Shown here one piece after another: positions 1-6,355 of a DNA stretch of 11,497 nucleotides; positions within the stretch are counted from its first letter, which is position 1; each line of letters begins with the position of its first letter. The notes below the pieces were generated by a model, which saw nothing but the letters and a program-made list of their open reading frames with translations, made no database searches and was not told the origin of the DNA. Source of the DNA: a bacterium (GTDB lineage: Bacteria; Patescibacteriota; CPR2; UBA1875; JAJYID01). Made by a program: the position numbers and the translations under genes. Location: the NCBI GenBank assembly GCA_021791015.1, contig JAJYFH010000015.1:1-11497 (forward strand), written 5' to 3'.

Positions 1-188
1 GTAAATCGAAAAAAATTCAAGACGTTTTCACAGACGCCAAGGTGCCTAAAACTGAAAGGGATAGCTACCCGCTAATCGTAAGTGAAGAAAATGAAGTGGT
101 TTGGGTGCCAAGAATTCGGTTAAGCGACAATTTTAAGGCTAATTCCAAAACAAAAAACATAGTAGTTATTGAGTCAAAGGAGATTTAA
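1..188 (+). CDS. tilS: tRNA(Ile)-lysidine synthase, C-terminal fragment (5' end outside window)
   Basis: The reading frame that begins at base 3 gives about 61 residues ending at TAA 186-188. It contains KSKKIQDVFTDAKVPKTERD followed by a W-V-P-R-I-R-L-S-D stretch, which is the pattern of the C-terminal domain of TilS (K-K-x-Q-D-x-F-x-D-x-x-V-P-x-x-x-R-D, then W-x-x-G/R). TilS adds lysine to C34 of the CAU-anticodon tRNA-Ile in the cytoplasm, changing its reading from AUG to AUA. The catalytic N-type ATP pyrophosphatase domain lies upstream of the window and cannot be checked. The ftsH Shine-Dalgarno sequence lies inside the last codons, so the two genes are almost certainly co-transcribed; a tilS-ftsH neighbourhood is common in bacteria. 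Confidence 0.85.
   Translation, partial: KSKKIQDVFTDAKVPKTERDSYPLIVSEENEVVWVPRIRLSDNFKANSKTKNIVVIESKEI
176..182 (+). promoter_or_regulatory. Ribosome binding site that fixes the ftsH start
   Basis: AAAGGAG lies 7 bases before the TTG at 190-192. An in-frame TTG further upstream at 169 would place this site inside the gene with nothing comparable before it, so 190 is the better start. Confidence 0.75.
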
Positions 189-189
189 A

Positions 190-2019
190 TTGAAGAAAAA
201 TAATCGAAATATCTTAATCTTTATCATAGTCATTCTGATAATTGCGGCCGTTTATTCCTTTTACGCTCCCGCCCAAAATACAGAACAAGTAAGCATTTCA
301 AAAGTTGCAGAAGAGGTAAAGAATAATCAGGTCAAAGACATCAAACAGGAAGGCACCAAGATAACAGTCACTTTAAATGACAATAAACAACAAACTTCAT
401 CTATAAGCGATAACGAGAAAATCACCGATATTCTTAAGTTTATGGGGATAAGTAACATCAACCCCAATAAATTAACTGTTGAATCAAAGCCTTCAAGTTC
501 AAGTTCATATTGGATAGGCGTACTCATCCAGGTCATTCTTCCTGTTATTTTGATTGGTGGAATCTTGTATTATTTCATTCGCCAAAGCCAAGGGGCTTCA
601 AACCAGGCGTTGGGCTTCGGAAAATCAAAACCGCAGGTTTATGACAAAACCAAAGAAAAGGTAGTTTTTGAAGATGTGGCCGGCCTTGAAGAAGCCAAAG
701 ATGAGCTGGAGGAAATTGTCGAGTTTCTAAAATATCCCAAAAAGTTTTTAAGTCTCGGCGCTAAGATACCAAAAGGTGTTCTGCTCTTTGGCAGTCCCGG
801 AACCGGTAAAACCTTGCTGGCAAGAGCAGTGGCCGGCGAAGCTGATGTTCCCTTCTTTTCGATATCGGGTTCTGAGTTTGTTGAGATGTTTGTGGGCGTC
901 GGCGCAAGCAGGGTGCGCGATCTTTTTAACCGCGCCAAGAAAAATGCCCCCTGCATCATTTTTATCGATGAAATAGACGCAGTCGGCAGACAAAGGGGCT
1001 CAGGACTTGGTGGTTCACACGATGAGCGCGAACAAACATTAAATCAAATATTGGTTGAGATGGACGGATTTGAAAAAGGCACAAATGTTATCGTTATGGC
1101 TGCCACAAACAGGCCCGATGTCTTGGATCCAGCTTTACTTCGCCCCGGCCGTTTTGACCGCCGAATTGTTCTTGATATGCCAGATTTAAAAGCCAGAGAG
1201 GAAATACTCAAAGTACATGCCAAAGGCAAACCGTTGGCAAAAGGTGTGGATCTCGGCATCATAGCCAAACAAACCCCGGGTTTTTCAGGTGCTGATCTAG
1301 AAAACCTAATGAACGAGGCGGCTATTTTAACTGCCAGACAAAATAGAAAAGAAATTACCTTGGCTGACATCACGGCCGCAACCGAGAAAGTCTTGCTCGG
1401 CCCGGAGAGAAAAAGCAGTGTCCTGTCAAAAAAGGAAAGGGAAATCACGGCCTATCATGAAGCCGGTCATGCTATTGTCGGCCACTTGCTTCCCAACACC
1501 GATCCCATTCATAAAATATCTATAATTTCGCGCGGTATGGCAGGCGGCTACACTTGGAGCTTGCCAAAGGAAGATGTGAAGCTGTATTCTCGCAGCAAAA
1601 TGTATGATGAGATCGCCATGTCGCTTGGCGGACGGGCAGCAGAAGAACTTGAATTTAATGAGATGACCACCGGCGCATCCAATGACCTTGAAAAAGCCAC
1701 CAAGATGGCCCGCAACATGGTGGTCAGATACGGCATGAATGATAGGCTCGGTCCGCAAGTCTACGGCCACCGCGAAGAGCAAGTCTTTCTTGGTAAAGAA
1801 CTGGCAGAACACGACAAAAACTATTCAGAAGAAACAGCCGCCGCCATTGACGAAGAGACGAATAAAATTATAGTCGACTCTCACAACAAAGCCATTGATG
1901 TCCTGAAGAAAAACAAAACAAAGCTTGAACTAATAGCCAAAACTTTAATCGAGAAAGAAACCATCGAAGGCGAAGATTTCGAGAAATTAATGGGTAAGAT
2001 AGACAAGATAAAAGACTAG
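190..2019 (+). CDS. ftsH: ATP-dependent zinc metalloprotease FtsH
   Basis: A membrane-bound AAA+ protease that extracts and degrades misfolded membrane proteins and some regulatory proteins as a hexamer. From the TTG start at 190 it has 609 residues, normal for the family. Visible parts: a first membrane helix at about residues 6-25, a short external domain, a second helix at about 108-130, Walker A GSPGTGKT near 201-208, pore loop F-V-G-V-G-A near 234-239, Walker B IIFIDEID near 256-263, second region of homology [21 protein letters not shown]'s span at about 305-324 with its two arginine fingers, zinc motif HEAGH at 423-427, and the third zinc ligand Asp in N-D-L-E-K-A-T near 499. All key residues are present, so it should be active. 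It follows tilS with its ribosome site inside tilS, and its TAG stop overlaps the murJ start, indicating one operon. Confidence 0.97.
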   Translation: MKKNNRNILIFIIVILIIAAVYSFYAPAQNTEQVSISKVAEEVKNNQVKDIKQEGTKITVTLNDNKQQTSSISDNEKITDILKFMGISNINPNKLTVESKPSSSSSYWIGVLIQVILPVILIGGILYYFIRQSQGASNQALGFGKSKPQVYDKTKEKVVFEDVAGLEEAKDELEEIVEFLKYPKKFLSLGAKIPKGVLLFGSPGTGKTLLARAVAGEADVPFFSISGSEFVEMFVGVGASRVRDLFNRAKKNAPCIIFIDEIDAVGRQRGSGLGGSHDEREQTLNQILVEMDGFEKGTNVIVMAATNRPDVLDPALLRPGRFDRRIVLDMPDLKAREEILKVHAKGKPLAKGVDLGIIAKQTPGFSGADLENLMNEAAILTARQNRKEITLADITAATEKVLLGPERKSSVLSKKEREITAYHEAGHAIVGHLLPNTDPIHKISIISRGMAGGYTWSLPKEDVKLYSRSKMYDEIAMSLGGRAAEELEFNEMTTGASNDLEKATKMARNMVVRYGMNDRLGPQVYGHREEQVFLGKELAEHDKNYSEETAAAIDEETNKIIVDSHNKAIDVLKKNKTKLELIAKTLIEKETIEGEDFEKLMGKIDKIKD

Positions 2020-3638
2020 TGAAAACCAAGGTCAAAAAATTCTTTTACTACATCTGGGATAAAAAGCTAACCGTTTCCTCGGCTGCAATTATTCTTGGCA
2101 CCACTGCCCTCGTCTCAAACATCTTAGGACTATTTCGCGACAGATTAATAGCAGGACACTTTGGCGCCTCCAATCAGACCGACATTTTCTACGCCTCCTT
2201 TCGCATTCCCGACCTTATATTTAATCTCTTAATTTTAGGCGCGCTCTCAAGCGTCTTCATTCCCATTTTCATTGAAAAATTAACGAAGGAGAAACAAGAT
2301 GAGGCCAACCATCTGGCAAGCTCTTTTTTAAATTTCCTGCTTATCTGCACTCTTGTCTTTGGGGTTGTAATCTTCATTCTGGCGCCAAAACTTGTGCCAT
2401 TTCTCCTGCCCGGCTTTTTCAACAGAAACATTCATGCTGACTATAATGTTTTCCAGACTACGGTTAACTTGGTCCGCCTCATGCTTCTGTCCCCTATTTT
2501 TTTTGCCATCTCGGGAATCTTTAGCGGCATTTTAAACTCGCACAAAAGATTTGTGGCATACTCACTGGCTCCCATCATCTACAATGTTTCCATCATTTTG
2601 TCGATGGTTTTTCTTGTCGATAAGTTCAACCCGCAAATATATGCCCCGGCCATCGGTGTGGTCGCCGGAGCCTTGCTGCAAGCTCTGATTCAGCTTCCTT
2701 CAACTCTCAGAACCGGCTGGAGATGGCGGCTGGTGATTGATTTTAAACAGGGTGAGATTGCGAGAATGATCAAGATGATGACTCCGCGGACACTAGCCAT
2801 AGGAGCCAGCCAGATTAATCTCGTAGTTGATACAATTGTTCTCTCCTACCTTGCCGGAGGAATCAGTGAATTCTATTATGCCAACAATATCCAAACTGTT
2901 CCCACGGTTATCTTTGGCATTTCCATCGCCACTGCGATATTCCCGGCTCTTTCTACTGCTTATGCCAAGAAGGACATGGGTGAGTTTATGAATGGCTTTT
3001 CTTGGAGCGCCAGAAGAATTTTATTTTTCATGATTCCGGCAACTGTTGGTATCATAGTCCTCCGCGCCCAGATAATCCGTCTAATATTTGGCATCGGCAA
3101 CTTCGACTGGTCGGCCACCTACTGGACTACCAAAACCCTTCTTTTTTTCTCCTTCGGCCTTATCGCCCAAGGATTGATTCCCCTGCTTTTAAAGGCGTTC
3201 TATGCTATCCATGACACCAAAACCCCGTTTTTCATTGCTATTGTAGTGATGGTGGTTAATGCAGTTTTGTCAATTACTCTTCCTTTTATCCCATCCTTAG
3301 GTCTTGGGGTGGCCGGCGTTGCCCTAGCATTCTCGATCGCCGGCATCGTAAACGCCGTTTTGCTCGCTATCTGGCTGCATGACAAGCTGGGTATTTTGGA
3401 TCCGAATCACAGAATATTTGAATCAACAACCCGACTCATTATCGCCTCTGTTTTTATGGGCATAGTCATTCACTATTCCCTCTACCTATTTGATATCGTC
3501 ACGAACACTTCCAAGGTAGCAGGACTTTTCGCCCAGACATCGGGGGCAATTGTTTTAGGAACCATTACATACTTTGTCCTTGCCTGGCTATTCAAGTGTG
3601 AGGAAATAAAGTTCATTCTCGAAAAAATCCGACGATAA
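2019..3638 (+). CDS. murJ: Lipid II flippase MurJ (MviN family)
   Basis: An integral membrane protein of 539 residues with about 14 hydrophobic helices, matching MurJ, the MOP-superfamily flippase that moves lipid II across the cytoplasmic membrane for peptidoglycan synthesis. The N-terminus carries the family pattern S-N-I-L-G-L-F-R-D-R then T-D-I-F-Y-A-S-F-R-I-P-D-L, followed by G-A-L-S-S-V-F-I-P-I-F. By eye R40 aligns with the functionally important R24 of E. coli MurJ and D55 with D39; the E. coli R18 position appears to be Asn here. The start is a GTG whose G is the last base of the ftsH stop (TAGTG), with no clear Shine-Dalgarno sequence, so translation is probably coupled to ftsH. Its presence implies that the cell builds or at least handles peptidoglycan precursors. 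Confidence 0.95.
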   Translation: MKTKVKKFFYYIWDKKLTVSSAAIILGTTALVSNILGLFRDRLIAGHFGASNQTDIFYASFRIPDLIFNLLILGALSSVFIPIFIEKLTKEKQDEANHLASSFLNFLLICTLVFGVVIFILAPKLVPFLLPGFFNRNIHADYNVFQTTVNLVRLMLLSPIFFAISGIFSGILNSHKRFVAYSLAPIIYNVSIILSMVFLVDKFNPQIYAPAIGVVAGALLQALIQLPSTLRTGWRWRLVIDFKQGEIARMIKMMTPRTLAIGASQINLVVDTIVLSYLAGGISEFYYANNIQTVPTVIFGISIATAIFPALSTAYAKKDMGEFMNGFSWSARRILFFMIPATVGIIVLRAQIIRLIFGIGNFDWSATYWTTKTLLFFSFGLIAQGLIPLLLKAFYAIHDTKTPFFIAIVVMVVNAVLSITLPFIPSLGLGVAGVALAFSIAGIVNAVLLAIWLHDKLGILDPNHRIFESTTRLIIASVFMGIVIHYSLYLFDIVTNTSKVAGLFAQTSGAIVLGTITYFVLAWLFKCEEIKFILEKIRR

Positions 3639-3643
3639 TTTTA

Positions 3644-3672
3644 TTGACAAGCATCTAGGTTTGTTTCAAAAT
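3644..3672 (+). promoter_or_regulatory. Candidate promoter for upp and the radical SAM gene
   Basis: A perfect -35 box TTGACA (3644-3649) is followed after 17 bases by CAAAAT (3667-3672, four of six to consensus). It lies just after murJ and would give a leader of about 100 bases before upp. The 139-base gap 3639-3777 shows no gene and no convincing murJ terminator. Confidence 0.5.
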
Positions 3673-3777
3673 AGTACGGGTTATTTTTTGCCTGCACATT
3701 GAAAAATCAATAACTGAAGCAAATAATTCTAAATTTTATGGGCCATCACTTCTACAAACAACCGAAAAGGAGAGAAA

Positions 3778-4398
3778 ATGGTCACAGTTCTCAATCATTC
3801 ACTAATCCAAGACAAGCTTGCCAAAGCTCGGAGCAAGCAAACGCAAAGCAGTTATTTCAGAAGCCTTTTAGCTGATATTTCAGCGCTCATGGCCTATGAA
3901 ATTGCCAAAGAATTACCTACAAGCGAAGTTGTCATTGAAACGCCTCTCGCAAAGTGTCGGGAGGAGCAGTTTCTAAGCCACGGCTTCGCGGTAGTACCGG
4001 TGTTGCGAGCCGGTCTCGGAATGATGAATGGTTTTCTTGAGGTTTTCCCGGATGCCACCATCGGCTTTATCGGCCTTGCAAGAGATGAGAAAACTTGCAA
4101 GCCAAGAGAGTACTACCGAAATCTGCCAGATAGCCTCTCGGATCTCGACACTATAATCGTCGACCCGATGCTGGCAACCGGCGGCTCTTTATCAGCAGCT
4201 GCTGAGCTAATAGCACAGTTGGGGCCAAAGAGCCTGAAGGTTGTCTGTCTGGTTGCAGCTCCGGAAGGGATCGCTCTCTTTGAAAAGCGATTTCCGGAAG
4301 TTCAGCTGTTTGTTGCAGCAATTGATGAAGGGCTGGACGAAAAAGGCTACATAATCCCTGGACTCGGAGATGCCGGAGATAGACTCTTCAATACCTAG
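3778..4398 (+). CDS. upp: Uracil phosphoribosyltransferase
   Basis: A soluble pyrimidine-salvage enzyme that makes UMP from uracil and PRPP. The 206-residue length is typical. Seen in the sequence: V-P-V-L-R-A-G-L-G-M at about 73-82, the PRPP-binding loop VDPMLATGGS at 128-137, and the uracil-binding C-terminal motif YIIPGLGDAGDR at 191-202, all in the usual order. The ATG is preceded by an AAAAGGAGAG ribosome site at 3765-3774. A candidate promoter lies upstream, and the following radical SAM gene begins 17 bases after the stop with its own ribosome site, so the two probably share a transcript. Salvage rather than de novo pyrimidine synthesis fits a host-dependent or scavenging lifestyle, which is inference. 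Confidence 0.96.
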   Translation: MVTVLNHSLIQDKLAKARSKQTQSSYFRSLLADISALMAYEIAKELPTSEVVIETPLAKCREEQFLSHGFAVVPVLRAGLGMMNGFLEVFPDATIGFIGLARDEKTCKPREYYRNLPDSLSDLDTIIVDPMLATGGSLSAAAELIAQLGPKSLKVVCLVAAPEGIALFEKRFPEVQLFVAAIDEGLDEKGYIIPGLGDAGDRLFNT

Positions 4399-4401
4399 AT
4401 C

Positions 4402-4407
4402 AAGGAG
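4402..4407 (+). promoter_or_regulatory. Ribosome binding site that fixes the radical SAM start
   Basis: AAGGAG lies 8 bases before TTG at 4416-4418. The upstream in-frame GTG at 4407 overlaps this site and has nothing suitable before it, so TTG 4416 is preferred. Confidence 0.7.
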
Positions 4408-4415
4408 TGATTCAT

Positions 4416-5342
4416 TTGACAGTCTTCCCACCTATTTGCCAGTATTTCATTACCAGAAGATGCAATGGCGGCTGTGCCATCTGTGCTTTAAGAAAGGGCA
4501 CCTGTCAGGAACAGACCTTCAAGGAAGCAAAACAAAGCATGCTTGACCTCGAAAAGGGAGGTGTAAAAGGTGTTAAGGCGCTGGGCGGTGAACCCACCTT
4601 GGTGCGCTGGCTGCCCGTTTTAGTGTCCTTCGTGAACAATGAGACCGGTCTCAGGCTAGCCATCCTATCAAATTGCCATTTTAACAAGGAAATGGCCGAG
4701 AGATTAGTTACGGCAGGTCTCGACACATTTTTTGCCAGCTACGACATCCCGGAAACCAAGGATCACGGCATGCGGGAAAAGGCCAGAAAGGCTCATGAAG
4801 TCTTAGCCTTCTTCCGTGCTCGCGGTTTAAAGATTCTGGGGGTCAATGTCGTAATCGCTCCCCACAATGTCACGTCAATCGCTGCAATAGTCGAGAAAAT
4901 GTCGTCCAAGGGCATCTGGACCAACCTATCCTCGATAATCCACGGCAAAGGCAACTTTGTCATAAGAACTGAGATGGCAGAAGGAATGCTCGCTGACAAA
5001 GATAGGCCTCACTTGGAACACCTATCTCAAAAGCTAATTGAGCTAAAAAAGGCTGGTGCCCTGATCACCAATTCTGATGAATATATCTTGGGGCTAGGCA
5101 CAACGGGAGTCGATCTCGACTGGCACTGCACCAAACCAACCATGCTTCAGTTGGATTACGACGGGCAAGTCATGACTTGCCCTGACCGAGAAGGACAAAA
5201 GTCATTCTCTCCTTGCGATCTCCTGCATGGCGAACTGGACGAATTTGAAAGACAATGGAAAGAAGATGCGTCAAAATGCTCCGGTTGTTACTGGAGTGCA
5301 GCATTCGACGCCTTCTTCGGCCTGCCCGCTTACTGGAGGTGA
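4416..5342 (+). CDS. Radical SAM protein with SPASM-like cysteine-rich C-terminus
   Basis: A 308-residue protein with the radical SAM cluster motif C-N-G-G-C-A-I-C (C16, C20, C23), which binds the 4Fe-4S cluster that cleaves S-adenosylmethionine. A GGEP motif at about 57-60 sits where family members bind the SAM methionine amine. The C-terminal part has five further cysteines (about C238, C255, C267, C288, C291), the last two as C-S-G-C-Y-W, which suggests a SPASM or twitch-like extension holding one or two auxiliary Fe-S clusters. Such extensions are typical of peptide- or protein-modifying members, but the substrate cannot be named here. No small precursor peptide gene is evident next to it. 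It follows upp closely and precedes a hairpin terminator, so it is the last gene of that unit; a functional link with uracil salvage is not established. Confidence 0.85.
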   Translation: MTVFPPICQYFITRRCNGGCAICALRKGTCQEQTFKEAKQSMLDLEKGGVKGVKALGGEPTLVRWLPVLVSFVNNETGLRLAILSNCHFNKEMAERLVTAGLDTFFASYDIPETKDHGMREKARKAHEVLAFFRARGLKILGVNVVIAPHNVTSIAAIVEKMSSKGIWTNLSSIIHGKGNFVIRTEMAEGMLADKDRPHLEHLSQKLIELKKAGALITNSDEYILGLGTTGVDLDWHCTKPTMLQLDYDGQVMTCPDREGQKSFSPCDLLHGELDEFERQWKEDASKCSGCYWSAAFDAFFGLPAYWR

Positions 5343-5349
5343 TATATGT

Positions 5350-5386
5350 GGCGGCAATCCGACCGGATTGCCGCCCAAGACTTTTT
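5350..5386 (+). terminator. Intrinsic terminator after the radical SAM gene
   Basis: A perfect 11-bp stem, GGCGGCAATCC (5350-5360) with GGATTGCCGCC (5365-5375), closes a GACC loop. It is followed after a short gap by TTTTTG at 5382-5387. It lies 7 bases after the stop and before the lepA promoter. Confidence 0.75.
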
Positions 5387-5390
5387 GTTC

Positions 5391-5419
5391 TCGAAATACG
5401 GCAAAAAAAATAGTATAAT
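5391..5419 (+). promoter_or_regulatory. Promoter of the original lepA, apparently leaderless
   Basis: A perfect -10 box TATAAT (5414-5419) follows TCGAAA (5391-5396, four of six to TTGACA) with 17-base spacing. The lepA-type ATG at 5428 lies only 8 bases after the -10 box, so transcription should begin at or next to the start codon and leave no leader. There is no Shine-Dalgarno sequence before that ATG, in agreement. Confidence 0.6.
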
Positions 5420-5427
5420 TTGTACTC

Positions 5428-5508
5428 ATGGAAACTGAAAAAATTCGCAATTTCTGCATTATTGCCCATCAATATGTTAAAATGTATTTATGGGGAGAAA
5501 GCGTATAG
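5428..5508 (+). pseudogene. lepA: Truncated 5' end of the original lepA (26-codon remnant)
   Basis: From ATG 5428 the translation METEKIRNFCIIAH is a standard EF4/LepA N-terminus, which should continue with (I/V)DHGKST. After the histidine codon at 5467-5469 the homology stops and 12 unrelated codons lead to TAG at 5506-5508. The remnant stands directly behind a promoter and is not in frame with the downstream lepA. I read it as the stub of the resident gene left upstream of the homing endonuclease insertion. It is probably still translated as a 26-residue peptide, and its stop lies just after the endonuclease start codon, so it may serve to deliver ribosomes to that start. Confidence 0.8.
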
Positions 5509-6355
5509 AAATTAATGAGGAAACCTTGAAAAGAATGTATCGGGATAAGGAATTATCTCCTTATCAAATCGGAAAATTATTGAATTGCTCCTTCTCAACA
5601 ATCACAAACAGAATGAAGGAATGTGCAATACCATTCAGAACTCCAGCACAGGCAAGGATGAAGTATATGAAAAATGACTTTAATGGTACTTTAGGAGAAA
5701 AATCATATATGCTGGGCTTCCGTCTAGGGGATCTCAACTGTTATAAAAGAAGCGAAAACTCCGAAACAATCGTTGTACGTTGCCATACGACTGATACGGA
5801 TCAGGTCAAACTTTTTGACAAGCTATTCAAAAAATATGGGAAAATTACAATTTCTCAAAATAGAAATCACTACTATTCAACAACCTACTTAAACTCTTCG
5901 TTTGAATTTTTGCTAACAAAGAAATTCCGGCCAAACAATCTGCACAATTTATCCTTTATGGCAGGCTATGTAGATGCTGAAGGAAATTTTCAAATCAATC
6001 AAGGTCGAGCGAGATTTAAACTTGATAGCTACGATTATCCTATTTTAAACTGGATGTCACATACACTTCATGCCTTAGGTATTGAAAATAAATTTCAACT
6101 CATCGGAAAAAAGGGTGGCAAAAGAAGTAATGGCATTGTTTTTAATCAAGATCTTTGGAGAATTACAATAAATAGAGCACCTGTGTTGAAAAATTTTATC
6201 AAGATGATCTTACCTTACATTAAGCACCAAAAATATAAAAGAAATATGAAAATTTGTTTTGAGAATATTATGGCAAGGGAAGAAAAGGGAACCATAAAAT
6301 GCAGCTAGAGCAAAGTAAGATTAGGAATTTTGTAGTGATCAGTCATGTAGATCAT
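5470..6355 (+). mobile_element. Homing endonuclease gene insertion in lepA with co-transferred recoded lepA 5' end
   Basis: The segment between the broken lepA stub (ends at CAT 5469) and the P-loop codons of the intact gene (GGC at 6356) contains the endonuclease gene and about 57 bases that re-encode the lepA N-terminus. Only about 20 non-coding bases precede the endonuclease start and none separate its end from lepA, which leaves no room for a ribozyme core. The DNA is clearly richer in A+T than flanking lepA. The right boundary is an estimate from the change in codon style around the P-loop; the exact limits need an uninserted relative. Confidence 0.7.
5490..6308 (+). CDS. LAGLIDADG homing endonuclease with N-terminal helix-turn-helix
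   Basis: A 272-residue protein. Residues 10-48 look like a helix-turn-helix (L-S-P-Y-Q-I-G-K-L-L-N-C-S then S-T-I-T-N-R-M-K). Two LAGLIDADG helices follow: M-L-G-F-R-L-G-D at 74-81 and F-M-A-G-Y-V-D-A-E-G at 157-166. Their final acidic residues D81 and E165 are in the catalytic positions, so a single-chain, two-motif nuclease of the monomeric type is expected to be active. Such enzymes cut a long, specific DNA site and spread their own gene by repair of the break. The only upstream in-frame start is ATG 5490; no Shine-Dalgarno sequence is visible, and initiation may depend on ribosomes ending the stub peptide at 5508. Its last ten bases overlap the start of intact lepA. It is much more AT-rich than its neighbours, a sign of transfer. 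The cleavage site is inferred to be the lepA P-loop region. Confidence 0.9.
   Translation: MGRKRIEINEETLKRMYRDKELSPYQIGKLLNCSFSTITNRMKECAIPFRTPAQARMKYMKNDFNGTLGEKSYMLGFRLGDLNCYKRSENSETIVVRCHTTDTDQVKLFDKLFKKYGKITISQNRNHYYSTTYLNSSFEFLLTKKFRPNNLHNLSFMAGYVDAEGNFQINQGRARFKLDSYDYPILNWMSHTLHALGIENKFQLIGKKGGKRSNGIVFNQDLWRITINRAPVLKNFIKMILPYIKHQKYKRNMKICFENIMAREEKGTIKCS

Noticed and set aside
1044..1812. Long open frames opposite ftsH
   Set aside because: They lie wholly within a gene with all FtsH motifs, and their translations show no recognisable family.
3639..3777. Riboswitch or attenuator in the upp leader
   Set aside because: Only a weak 5-bp AT stem (ATTGA/TCAAT) is visible, with no antiterminator or terminator pair.
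5340..5428. TGA read as glycine (code 25 of Gracilibacteria) extending the radical SAM protein
   Set aside because: The extension would run through a perfect terminator hairpin and a promoter, and TGA also ends sod and the receiver gene at sensible family lengths.
5470..6346. Group I intron in lepA hosting the endonuclease
   Set aside because: The endonuclease frame fills nearly all the space, leaving about 20 bases before it and none after it apart from the duplicated lepA coding start. A group I core needs far more, and the lepA N-terminus is duplicated, which an intron would not cause.
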